64,000 nt of DNA from Harmothoe impar (taxonomy: Eukaryota; Annelida; Polychaeta; Phyllodocida; Polynoidae). The translations under genes were made by a program, and so were the position numbers. The stretch is from assembly GCA_947462335.1 (NCBI GenBank), contig OX381721.1, positions 744,001 to 808,000 of the forward strand. The letters run 5' to 3'. Shown here piece by piece: positions 10,301 through 20,741 of the stretch. Position 1 is the first letter of the stretch. Each line of letters begins with the position of its first letter. Under the pieces are notes generated by a model. The model did no database searches. It saw nothing but the letters and a program-made list of their open reading frames with translations, and was not told the origin of the DNA.

Positions 10301-13300
10301 TGATGAATTCTTGGTCTTTCCCAGAAAATGATTAAACCCCTACAATGAGAAAACTATCAAACTTGTAGAACAGAAAACTGCTGTTGTAGAAAGAAAGAAA
10401 AATAGCAGGGAAAATACAAAGAATGACAGAATTTGAGGTATTTAGAAAATGTCATGGTCTACAGCTGTTTGATTTCCCAGGGGCCTCATTGTAACAGCTT
10501 TTGGTAACAATAAATGTCAAGCGCAAATACAATGTAAAGAAGCAAGTGTCTTTGTAATGGATCGGACATTTGAAAGTACTCGTCAGAGCATTTAATAAAG
10601 GTACAATTTAGAGTTTGCAAAAGAGAGTATTTTCTAGAATTTGGGGATATATTTGATGTAAACCTTCAATTTTTTCAGAGGTCTCTCTCTCTCGAGAACA
10701 CAGTTTGGATAGAAATATTGGTGGTAAAGCATAATTTTTGAAGAGACAAGTGTGACTGTGATTGATGTGAGCTTTAAAACTAAATATCAGAGCAGAAATG
10801 AAAGAGGGAATTGAGAGAAAAAATTCACTTTTGAAGAATTTCGGATTTTATACAATGTAATTCTGCTCCATTTTTCTAGGGTCTTTTTCTGACAGCTTTA
10901 GGTGAGAGGAAAGGATGTTGCAAGATGGATTGTAAGGAAGAAGATAGTGTAAATGTAATGGATGTGACCTTGGAAAGAAGATATCAAATGGATGAATATC
11001 AGATGGGATTCAGAGTATACCAGGGTTATCCCAAAAATTGGATCTGGATCTTCGGAATGCTTTACTTCTTCGGGCTGTTGATGAATTCTTGGTCTTTCCT
11101 GGAAAATGACTAAACCCCTACAATGAGAAAACTATCAAACTTGTAGAACAGAAAACTGCTGTTGTAGAAAGAAAGAAAAGTAGCAGGGGAAATACAAAGA
11201 ATGACAGAATTTGAGGTATTTAGAAAATGTCATGGTCTACAGCTGTTTGATTTCCCAGGGGCCTCATTGTAACAGCTTTTGGTGACAATAAATGTCAAGC
11301 GCAAATACAATGTAAAGAAGCAAGTGTCTTTGTAATGGATCGGACATTTGAAAGTACTTGTCAGAGCATTAAATAAAGGTACAATTTAGAGTTTGCAAAA
11401 GAGAGTATTTTCTAGAATTTGGAGATATATTTGACGTAAACCTTCAATTTTTTCAGAGGTCTCTCTCTCTCGAGAACACAGTTTGGATAGAAATATTGGT
11501 GGTAAAACATAATTTTTGAAGAGACAAGTGTGACTGTGATGGATGTGAGTTTTAAAACAACATATCAGAGCAGAAATGAAAGAGGGAATTGAGAGAAAAA
11601 ATTCGCTTTTGAAGAATTTCGGATTTTATACAATATTATTCTGCTTCATTTTTCTAGGGTCTTTTTCTTACAGCTTTAGGTGAGACGAAAGGATGTTGCA
11701 AGATGGATTGTAAGGAAGAAGATAGTGTAAATGTAATGGATGTGACCTTGGAAAGAAGATATCAAATGGATGAATATCAGATGGGATTCAGAGTATACCT
11801 GGGTTATCGTAAAAATTGGATCTGGATCTTCGGAATGCTTTACTTCTTCAGGCTGTTGATGAATTCTTGGTCTTTCCTGGAAAATGATTAAACCCCTACA
11901 ATGAGAAAACTATCAAACTTGTAGAACAGAAAACTGCTGTTGTAGAAAAAAAGAAAAATAGCAGGGGAAATACAAAGAATGACAGAATTTGAGGCATTTA
12001 GAAAATGTCATGGTCTACAGCTGTTTGATTTCCCAGGGGCCTCATTGTAACAGCTTTTGGTAACAATAAATGTCAAGCGCAAATACAATGTAAAGAAGCA
12101 AGTGTCTTTGTAATGGATCGGACATTTGAAAGTACTCGTCAGAGCATTTAATAAAGGTACAATTTAGAGTTTGCAAAAGAGAGTATTTTCTAGAATTTGG
12201 GGATATATTTGATGTAAACCTTCAATTTTTTCAGAGGTCTCTCTCTCTCGAGAACACAGTTTGGATAGAAATATTGGTGGTAAAGCATAATTTTTGAAGA
12301 GACAAGTGTGACTGTGATTGATGTGAGCTTTAAAACTAAATATCAGAGCAGAAATGAAAGAGGGAATTGAGAGAAAAAATTCACTTTTGAAGAATTTCGG
12401 ATTTTATACAATGTAATTCTGCTCCATTTTTCTAGGGTCTTTTTCTGACAGCTTTAGGTGAGAGGAAAGGATGTTGCAAGATGGATTGTAAGGAAGAAGA
12501 TAGTGTAAATGTAATGGATGTGACCTTGGAAAGAAGATATCAAATGGATGAATATCAGATGGGATTCAGAGTATACCAGGGTTATCCCAAAAATTGGATC
12601 TGGATCTTCGGAATGCTTTACTTCTTCAGGCTGTTGATGAATTCTTGGTCTTTCCTGGAAAATGACTAAACCCCTACAATGAGAAAACTATCAAACTTGT
12701 AGAACAGAAAACTGCTGTTGTAGAAAGAAAGAAAAGTAGCAGGGGAAATACAAAGAATGACAGAATTTGAGGTATTTAGAAAATGTCATGGTCTACAGCT
12801 GTTTGATTTCCCAGGGGCCTCATTGTAACAGCTTTTGGTGACAATAAATGTCAAGCGCAAATACAATGTAAAGAAGCAAGTGTCTTTGTAATGGATCGGA
12901 CATTTGAAAGTACTTGTCAGAGCATTAAATAAAGGTACAATTTAGAGTTTGCAAAAGAGAGTATTTTCTAGAATTTGGAGATATATTTGACGTAAACCTT
13001 CAATTTTTTCAGAGGTCTCTCTCTCTCGAGAACACAGTTTGGATAGAAATATTGGTGGTAAAACATAATTTTTGAAGAGACAAGTGTGACTGTGATGGAT
13101 GTGAGTTTTAAAACAACATATCAGAGCAGAAATGAAAGAGGGAATTGAGAGAAAAAATTCGCTTTTGAAGAATTTCGGATTTTATACAATATTATTCTGC
13201 TTCATTTTTCTAGGGTCTTTTTCTTACAGCTTTAGGTGAGACGAAAGGATGTTGCAAGATGGATTGTAAGGAAGAAGATAGTGTAAATGTAATGGATGTG

Positions 13301-16170
13301 ACCTTGGAAAGAAGATATCAAATGGATGAATATCAGATGGGATTCAGAGTATACCTGGGTTATCGTAAAAATTGGATCTGGATCTTCGGAATGCTTTACT
13401 TCTTCAGGCTGTTGATGAATTCTTGGTCATTCCTGGAAAATGATTAAACCCCTACAATGAGAAAACTATCAAACTTGTAGAACAGAAAACTGCTGTTGTA
13501 GAAAAAAAGAAAAATAGCAGGGGAAATACAAAGAATGACAGAATTTGAGGCATTTAGAAAATGTCATGGTCTACAGCTGTTTGATTTCCCAGGGGCCTCA
13601 TTGTAACAGCTTTTGGTAACAATAAATGTCAAGCGCAAATACAATGTAAAGAAGCAAGTGTCTTTGTAATGGATCGGACATTTGAAAGTACTCGTCAGAG
13701 CATTTAATAAAGGTACAATTTAGAGTTTGCAAAAGAGAGTATTTTCTAGAATTTGGGGATATATTTGATGTAAACCTTCAATTTTTTCAGAGGTCTCTCT
13801 CTCTCGAGAACACAGTTTGGATAGAAATATTGGTGGTAAAGCATAATTTTTGAAGAGACAAGTGTGACTGTGATTGATGTGAGCTTTAAAACTAAATATC
13901 AGAGCAGAAATGAAAGAGGGAATTGAGAGAAAAAATTCACCTTTGAAGAATTTCTGATTTTATACAATGTAATTCTGCTCCATTTTTCTAGGGTCTTTTT
14001 CTGACAGCTTTAGGTGAGAGGAAAGGATGTTGCAAGATGGATTGTAAGGAAGAAGATAGTGTAAATGTAATGGATGTGACCTTGGAAAGAAGGTATCAAA
14101 TGGATGAATATCAGATGGGATTCAGAGTATACCAGGGTTATCCCAAAAATTGGATCTGGATCTTCGGAATGCTTTACTTCTTCAGGCTGTTGATGAATTC
14201 TTGGTCTTTCCTGGAAAATGACTAAACCCCTACAATGAGAAAACTATCAAACTTGTAGAACAGAAAACTGCTGTTGTAGAAAGAAAGAAAAGTAGCAGGG
14301 GAAATACAAAGAATGACAGAATTTGAGGTATTTAGAAAATGTCATGGTCTACAGCTGTTTGATTTCCCAGGGGCCTCATTGTAACAGCTTTTGGTGACAA
14401 TAAATGTCAAGCGCAAATACAATGTAAAGAAGCAAGTGTCTTTGTAAAGGATCGGACATTTGAAAGTACTTGTCAGAGCATTAAATAAAGGTACAATTTA
14501 GAGTTTGCAAAAGAGAGTATTTTCTAGAATTTGGAGATATATTTGACGTAAACCTTCAATTTTTTCAGAGGTCTCTCTCTCTCGAGAACACAGTTTGGAT
14601 AGAAATATTGGTGGTAAAACATAATTTTTGAAGAGACAAGTGTGACTGTGATGGATGTGAGCTTTAAAACAAAATATCAGAGCAGAAATGAAAGAGCGAA
14701 TTGAGAGAAAAAATTCGCTTTTGAAGAATTTCGGATTTTATATAATGTAATTCTGCTTCATTTTTCTAGGGTCTTTTTCTGACAGCTTTAGGTGAGAGGA
14801 AAGGATGTTGCAAGATGGATTGTGAAAAAGAAGAAAGTGTAAATGTAATGGATGTGACCTTGGAAAGAAGATATCAAATGGATGAATATCAGATGGGATT
14901 CAGAGTATACCAGGGTTATCCCAAAAATTGGATCTGGATCTTCGGAATGCTTAACTTCTTCAGGCTGTTGATGAATTCTTGGTCTTTCCCAGAAAATAAG
15001 TAAACCCCTACAATGAGAAAACTATCAAACTTGTAGAACTGAAAACTGCTGTTGTAGAAAGAAAGAAAAATAGCAGGGGAAATACAAAGAATGACAGAAT
15101 TTGAGGTATTTAGAAAATGTCATGGTCTACAGCTGTTTGATTTCCCAGGGGCCTCATTGTAACAGCTTTTGGTAACGATAAATGTCAAGCGCAAATACAA
15201 TGTAAAGAAGCAAGTGTCTTTGTAATGGATCGGACATTTGAAAGTACTTGTCAGAGCATTAAATAAAGGTACAATTTAGAGTTTGCAAAAGAGAGTATTT
15301 TCTAGAATTTGGAGATATATTTGACGTAAACCTTCAATTTTTTCAGAGGTCTCTCTCTCTCGAGAACACAGTTTGGATAGAAATATTGGTGGTAAAACAT
15401 AATTTTTGAAGAGACAAGTGTGACTGTGATGGATGTGAGTTTTAAAACAACATATCAGAGCAGAAATGAAAGAGGGAATTGAGAGAAAAAATTCGCTTTT
15501 GAAGAATTTCGGATTTTATACAATATTATTCTGCTTCATTTTTCTAGGGTCTTTTTCTTACAGCTTTAGGTGAGACGAAAGGATGTTGCAAGATGGATTG
15601 TAAGGAAGAAGATAGTGTAAATGTAATGGATGTGACCTTGGAAAGAAGATATCAAATGGATGAATATCAGATGGGATTCAGAGTATACCTGGGTTATCGT
15701 AAAAATTGGATCTGGATCTTCCGAATGCTTTACTTCTTCAGGCTGTTGATGAATTCTTGGTCTTTCCTGGAAAATGATTAAACCCCTACAATGAGAAAAC
15801 TATCAAACTTGTAGAACAGAAAACTGCTGTTGTAGAAAAAAAGAAAAGTAGCAGGGGAAATATAAAGAATGACAGAATTTGAGGTATTTAGAAAATGTCA
15901 TGGTCTACAGCTGTTTGATTTCCCAGGGGCCTCATTGTAACAGCTTTTTGTGACAATAAATGTCAAGCGCAAATACAATGTAAAGAAGCAAGTGTCTTTG
16001 TAATGGATCGGACATTTGAAAGTACTTGTCAGAGCATTAAATAAAGGTACAATTTAGAGTTTGCAAAAGAGAGTATTTTCTAGAATTTGGAGATATATTT
16101 GACGTAAACCTTCAATTTTTTCAGAGGTCTCTCTCTCTCGAGAACACAGTTTGGATAGAAATATTGGTGG
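7363..16170. repeat. 778-bp satellite array, segment 2
   Basis: Eleven unit ORF positions (7815 to 15593) at 778-bp spacing, once 776 bp because of small deletions near 9820 and 9900. The ORF in the unit near 9371 is broken by TAG in place of a Trp codon. Variants alternate in the right half (11703, 13259 and 15593 of one type; 10925, 12481 and 14037 of another; 14815 like 2025). The segment ends at ATTGGTGG, where Gypsy copy 1 is inserted. No other gene is seen. Confidence 0.97.
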
Positions 16171-16717
16171 TGTAGTTGGTCTCTTACTACGTATGTGACA
16201 CTTGAGTACAAAAACCAGACAAGGTAAATTAGACTTTAATATACGGCGACTTTATTGTAAAGGTAACTCTTGGGTATTATAGTACAAGTATAACCAGCGG
16301 ATATACAAGATCAGAACAGATATATAATACAGTGGGCAACCCTATAGCATAGAGTTAAGCCCGTGAGCACAGGGTGGTCATGTCACGACAGTCCCAAACC
16401 TGACTGACTTCCAATGGGGAAGCAGCCGTCTTATATACAGCGCTGCGTAGCCACGTGACCGTACTAGCAGCGCCACCTGTTAGGTTTAGTTATGTAAAAA
16501 TGATTATGTAACAACTACCGACGGTAACCGAAGGTGGTACCGGTACACTACCGTATAGATAACCGAACTAGAGGAGTCGGTGTATGTAACGAACCGACGA
16601 CACTAGTTAGATGAATAAAACAGTTATTAAACACAATAGAACCGTGTTGTCTTACATCATACAACATACAATAGATATACAACAATAACAGTTAGACTTT
16701 ATAGTCAACCCGTTACA
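16171..16717 (-). repeat. 3' LTR of Gypsy copy 1
   Basis: 547 bp, equal to 27181-27727 except for one T/G difference near 16236. On the minus strand it reads TGTAACGGGTTGAC ... CCAACTACA. It contains TATATAAG (16430-16437), an E-box CACGTG, one ACCGACGGT motif (16517-16525) and an AATAAA signal (complement of 16251-16256). The target duplication GTGG lies just outside. Confidence 0.96.
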
Positions 16718-16729
16718 CTACCCCCCTTT
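16718..16729 (-). other. Polypurine tract of Gypsy copy 1
   Basis: On the minus strand AAAGGGGGGTAG directly precedes the 3' LTR. This is the expected place and composition for the primer of plus-strand DNA synthesis. Confidence 0.85.
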
Positions 16730-17648
16730 AGAATGTAGGAAGGGTTGGTTTTATAATAATAATACCTCTTGGATACATTATATACCACGTATATCTATTT
16801 ATCAACAAGTAACATTTCTACTCATAGTAACAACAGGCATACATACATGAACATACAAGTTAACATGCACATAACAGTTTATATCAACAATATAGTCTTT
16901 GTAAAACCATAGTCCCGTAGGCACATGATATAAAAACTGTCCAACTGATAGTCCTAGACTAGTATCAGTTAATAGTAAAGGCACCAAATAACCACCTTGG
17001 AAACTCAACACATCACCTACTTCATTCAGCAATGGTGCGAATCCGTGTGGAGTTAGTGTCCTTATATATAAATAATAGAACTATAATAGCTCTCACTTCC
17101 TTTGGCGAAGAAAAGTTTTATAATTGGAACTATAGCAGTTCCCACTTCCTTTGGCGTAGAAAAGTTTATATATAAAAATCCATAATAGCGTATCCTAAAT
17201 AAGGTGGGATAGATCATCATCCTTATTAGGGGCGGTACTCCAGTACCTAGCAGTTTATGGTGGTAGAGATGGATAGAGTCCAGTACCGGTATAGTACTTC
17301 CATCTCTTGTGAAATATAAATATAAAAAGGTAGGTCCGTGCCTCCCTATAAATAATTATCACAGGAGGATGATCCATATAATAGTTCATAGGTCACAATA
17401 GTAGAATGTGACCACAGGATCAGGAGCCCTGGACAGTAGTAGAGCACCGACGGTTGTGGCTTAGTAGTAAACCACGGTTGAAGACATCAGGCTGCTTCCA
17501 GTGTGGTGGCAGTAGAGACTCAGTTAAGTCACGACAGCACCGTCGGTCTGCTTTTGGTTGTCCAGGGGCGTGTAGCTGCGTCGATGGTTTAGTTTTACCT
17601 CCGAGGGGCGGAACAGTGCACCCCAGAGGGCCTGACGGGGGACCAACC
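16730..17648 (-). other. Noncoding 3' part of Gypsy copy 1 between ORF3 and the LTR
   Basis: About 0.92 kb with no convincing gene. It holds two ACCG(A/T)CGGT motifs (17446-17454, 17539-17547) and a two-copy tandem repeat of about 50 bp (17071-17171). It is homologous to 50791-51720 in copy 2. It may act as a long 3' untranslated region with signals for RNA export or packaging, but nothing shows that directly. Confidence 0.6.
17071..17171. repeat. Two-copy tandem repeat of about 50 bp in the Gypsy 3' region
   Basis: Two adjacent copies share CACTTCCTTTGGCG and GAAAAGTTTATA. The same duplication is in copy 2 (51271-51311 and 51319-51359, opposite orientation), so it predates both insertions. 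Role unknown. Confidence 0.75.
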
Positions 17649-20060
17649 TTAGGTGTCCATAGGGACACCGCCGGATGGCTTTCCTTCCCCATCAGGACTT
17701 CCTCCAGGAGGGGCCTCCGTGGTGTAAACCACAGCAGCCTCCACCTGGAGAGGAAGGGCTCCACCTGGGGCTACCGAGAGGGTACTCGGCGCCGCAGTAG
17801 GCTCCCCGCCACTGACCACCCGGGTAGATTGTGCCATGAAAGAAAATGGCATCTCATACCTAGGTGGGTGTACTGACAGTACCGGGGTCACAGGAGGAGC
17901 AGGCCTTGCGGCAAGCCCCAACCTGGACTGGAGATCTGGAAAACCAGTTCTCTCCCACTCTGTCAGCTTTAGCCCGAACTGCCGGAAGAACTTGGCGTCA
18001 CAAGTTGTCAACCTTGATTCGAGCTGGTCGATCGTAGCCCTCCAGAAGGCATGATCTTGCTCCAGACTCGCCTCGCGCTCGGCAAGGACTCTGGTGCGTT
18101 CAGCAACCCAAGCTTTCCCTTCCCGGATAGCCTGTTCTCTGAGCAACTTGTACTGCTCAAAGTAGGACTTCTCCAAGAAAGAAACCTGAAACTGGAGTAG
18201 CTTACTTGCGTTTTCAGCCATCTTAGCTCTGTAGCACTCGAATCCGGGGACCAGAGTGTCAGAGAATCCAGAGTCATAAGCAGGACCATCTCCAGGCAAC
18301 ACAGGTAACCCTGCTAGCCCTTCGTCAACAGCCCTGTGCTCAGGTACTGGAGTCACCTCGTCATCCCTTACGGGGTTAGAGATTGCTCCGTGCTGGGTTG
18401 GAGCAGTCGGCTGGGCTGACGCCCCATCCGGCTGTTGTACCTCTACCTGTTCAGCGTCACTGACAGGTGAGACACTCTCCTGTGGGGCTGAAGCTTTCTT
18501 TTGCTTCTGACTCCACTTGTACTGCTTGACATAGTCAGCAGCGACTTGTCCCGCCTGCTCGTCACCCAAAGAGTTCTGAACAATAGCCAGTGCATTACCC
18601 AGTCTCTGTCTCTCCTGCCTGGGCAGTTGATCAGCAACCGGGGGCAATGCAACCGAAGATACCGTGACGGTACCGACGGTTTGGCTACGGTCGACCTCAG
18701 ATGTTACCGTGGCGGTGGCGACACGTTTCTTCGCAGGTTCACTGCGGGAACGGTCACGTCCACCTTTGGTATCATCTTTGGATGACTGGCGGCCCCTTTT
18801 TAGATTTTTCTTCTTAGGAGGGGTATCCTTCTTTACAGTGGGCATCGGAGCTTCTGTAGCTGGTCCGAGGTCGGTTTGTTCGCACTTGGCGCCCTTACAC
18901 AACCTCTCCCAGTCAGCCTCCGTGAGGTAGTTCCACTGTTTAAGTTTGTTGGTTCGCCACTTAAACTGTAGATTTCCTACACGTTTGTGGCACCCCCAAA
19001 CCTTCAGTGCAGCCTCAACTCCACGACTAATAGTGCGCTTGTGCACGCCCTTATTGTCGCAAAGATGCCTTACCAAACCAGATCTCCGTTGGCTACGGAA
19101 TAGTTCCCCGTCACTGTACTCAGGGCAGGAAGTACTCGTACTCCCACTCACACAGTACAAGTAGGGACGCACATTCATGTGCTTCTCTACCAAATGACGG
19201 GCAAACTTGAACAGGTTTGGCCACCGTTTTGCTGCTGTCGCAGTCCCTTTCAGGCGCTGACAGCGAACGTACGGGCAGGGATCCCCTGGCACGTAGTTCT
19301 TCCAAGCATATTTCAGCTTGGGGCGGCATGACCTATGGATGTTAGGTTTATTCCCGTCTAACACTGCCCTGAGGTACACGAGGTACCAGTCAATGGGATG
19401 GGAATCACCTGTCAACCAGTCTTCGTCGTCTGAACCATCGGTCGTGTGAGGTGCAGGAAGAGCCATTTTGCCATTTTCCTGAATTAAATCAGAAAGGCTC
19501 AGGTTCTCCCGGTCATCATCACGGAGACACAGGTTTAGACGGACATGCGCTGCCTTGGCGCGGAGGCGTCGATTGGCTCTGCTCTCTGCGACAGACCATC
19601 CCTCGGCTTCCGCCTTGGCCAGTCTATCAGCAACAGCTTTGAGTCTATCTGCCTCAGTCGGTGCGACCTCTTCGGTAGCAGGAGTCTCAGGGGAAGATGC
19701 AATCCTCCTCTTACGCTTCCGCTTCCGTTTGGTCTTAGCACGAACCGTGGACCCGTCTGATGAATCACCATCAGGGACCGTCGGTTCTTGTGCCAATACA
19801 CCGGCGGGTTTCGGAGAAGATCCCCCTGCAGGGTTCTCCTCCTGGTTGGTATTACTACCACCCAGACCAGGTTCTGTCTTCGGAACAACATCACCCGACC
19901 CCTCAGGGTTAGGTTCAGTTGGTACCGAAGCCGAGCCTTGACCGACGGTTGGAGCACCGGTAGTGTCCATTTCCGTGTCAGACTCGAGAACTCGGTCTTC
20001 CCCATCGGAGGCCTCAGCCTTCTCCGGGGCCGTGCATTTGCCATCTACACGGGCTGCCAT
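17649..20060 (-). CDS. Gypsy accessory ORF3: predicted nuclear, Cys/His-cluster and coiled-coil protein
   Basis: 803 codons from an ATG in good context (A at -3, G at +4), the first ATG after the predicted internal start site. It sits where env would be, but I see no signal peptide and no membrane segment. Order: acidic, Ser/Pro-rich N-terminus; a very basic stretch KRKRKRKRR at residues 111-119; a block rich in Trp, Cys and His, with C262-x4-C267 and H289-x4-H294 like a C2H2 finger; a second Cys/His cluster around 303-340; a Lys/Arg-rich segment around 410-450; a Pro/Gln-rich linker; a helical, probably coiled-coil part about 615-705; a Pro/Gly-rich tail. I recognise no named family. A nucleic-acid-binding regulator is the likeliest role; a structural or envelope protein is less likely. 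In the second cluster S323 replaces a Cys present in copy 2. Confidence 0.85.
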   Translation of the reverse strand: MAARVDGKCTAPEKAEASDGEDRVLESDTEMDTTGAPTVGQGSASVPTEPNPEGSGDVVPKTEPGLGGSNTNQEENPAGGSSPKPAGVLAQEPTVPDGDSSDGSTVRAKTKRKRKRKRRIASSPETPATEEVAPTEADRLKAVADRLAKAEAEGWSVAESRANRRLRAKAAHVRLNLCLRDDDRENLSLSDLIQENGKMALPAPHTTDGSDDEDWLTGDSHPIDWYLVYLRAVLDGNKPNIHRSCRPKLKYAWKNYVPGDPCPYVRCQRLKGTATAAKRWPNLFKFARHLVEKHMNVRPYLYCVSGSTSTSCPEYSDGELFRSQRRSGLVRHLCDNKGVHKRTISRGVEAALKVWGCHKRVGNLQFKWRTNKLKQWNYLTEADWERLCKGAKCEQTDLGPATEAPMPTVKKDTPPKKKNLKRGRQSSKDDTKGGRDRSRSEPAKKRVATATVTSEVDRSQTVGTVTVSSVALPPVADQLPRQERQRLGNALAIVQNSLGDEQAGQVAADYVKQYKWSQKQKKASAPQESVSPVSDAEQVEVQQPDGASAQPTAPTQHGAISNPVRDDEVTPVPEHRAVDEGLAGLPVLPGDGPAYDSGFSDTLVPGFECYRAKMAENASKLLQFQVSFLEKSYFEQYKLLREQAIREGKAWVAERTRVLAEREASLEQDHAFWRATIDQLESRLTTCDAKFFRQFGLKLTEWERTGFPDLQSRLGLAARPAPPVTPVLSVHPPRYEMPFSFMAQSTRVVSGGEPTAAPSTLSVAPGGALPLQVEAAVVYTTEAPPGGSPDGEGKPSGGVPMDT

Positions 20061-20079
20061 ACTGTTAGCTCAGGCGTAG

Positions 20080-20097
20080 GTGAACCTCACGGTTCAC
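20080..20097 (-). promoter_or_regulatory. Leader hairpin 2 of ORF3, copy 1
   Basis: On the minus strand GTGAACC-GTGA-GGTTCAC forms a perfect 7-bp stem with a GNRA-type GUGA loop, about 20 nt before the ORF3 ATG. It is identical in copy 2 (48342-48359). Confidence 0.6.
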
Positions 20098-20168
20098 TCA
20101 CCCGAGCATTTAGTAGCACAGCTAGTAAACAATAGTGTAGGTACTGCCGGGCAGACCTAGGCACCACT

Positions 20169-20204
20169 GATCAACACGCTACCCTACGGGCAAACGTGTT
20201 GATC
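20169..20204 (-). promoter_or_regulatory. Leader hairpin 1 of ORF3, copy 1
   Basis: Arms 20193-20204 and 20169-20180 pair over 12 positions (one G-U wobble) around a 12-nt loop. The hairpin begins at the predicted transcription start, so it would be the 5' end of the mRNA. In copy 2 the pairing is kept although two positions changed. Confidence 0.6.
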
Positions 20205-20290
20205 TGAAGAAGCCTGGCCGCCTGTGGGGCTTATATACCCCACCCGTCCCCCGTGACCCCGCCCCTTGACCGGCTTCTCAGCCAATCAGG
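20201..20290 (-). promoter_or_regulatory. Internal core promoter driving ORF3, copy 1
   Basis: On the minus strand, in order: a CCAAT box in inverted form (CCAAT on the plus strand, 20282-20286), a GC box (complement of CCCCGCCCC near 20258-20266), TATATAAG (20237-20230) and, 32 bp downstream, TCAGATC (A at 20205), which fits the Inr consensus YYANWYY. ORF3 starts 145 bp further on with no ATG in between. The same arrangement is in copy 2. Confidence 0.75.
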
Positions 20291-20741
20291 GGTCGCGCCC
20301 CGAAGACGCGCCGAGGTGACCCAATTTCCCACGGCTCATTTGGCGGGAGAAATCGATCAGGTGACGCGGGCAGCGCCCTTCCCACGTCTGGCATATCCGA
20401 CCGTGGGAACTCTCACTGTTGTTTACAATTTTCGTGGCGGAGCCACCGGATAACCCGGGAATGATATACCGGCATTAGAGGATATACACAGCAGCGTGTT
20501 GCTAAGCAATATGTGGTCAAAACTAGTCCCATACTTAGAACTAATCGGCAAAGCCAGCCACCCGCCCTGAACACGTGCTTTTCTACCTCCAACGGATAAC
20601 CACACCGGATAACCCGTCTCTTCTCGTTGTGTTTTGGTGATCGAGTACCGGGCCAATGACCACCGGCCCAGTACGGAACTGTCCAGGGAAATTTAATCAA
20701 GCCAGCAGCTAAATGTCGTCAACAAGGTAAGAAAAAAATGT
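20291..20741 (-). other. Spacer between pol and the ORF3 promoter, copy 1
   Basis: About 450 bp after the pol stop, without a convincing gene. It is conserved in copy 2 (47697-48152). It includes CACGTG and an inverted pair TTCCCACG/CGTGGGAA (20379-20409). It probably holds upstream promoter sequence. Confidence 0.5.

Noticed and set aside
17420..17764. 114-codon ORF overlapping the 3' end of ORF3
   Set aside because: In copy 2 the frame is broken, and differences in the non-overlapping part are mostly amino-acid changing. No start signal is evident.
17649..20060. ORF3 as an envelope gene, because of its position
   Set aside because: No signal peptide, membrane segment or fusion-like stretch; strongly basic and Cys/His-rich instead.
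20379..20409. Paired TTCCCACG/CGTGGGAA resembling a Notch Su(H)/RBPJ paired site
   Set aside because: Orientation is opposite to the known paired-site arrangement, and in copy 2 one arm is shorter. Could be chance.
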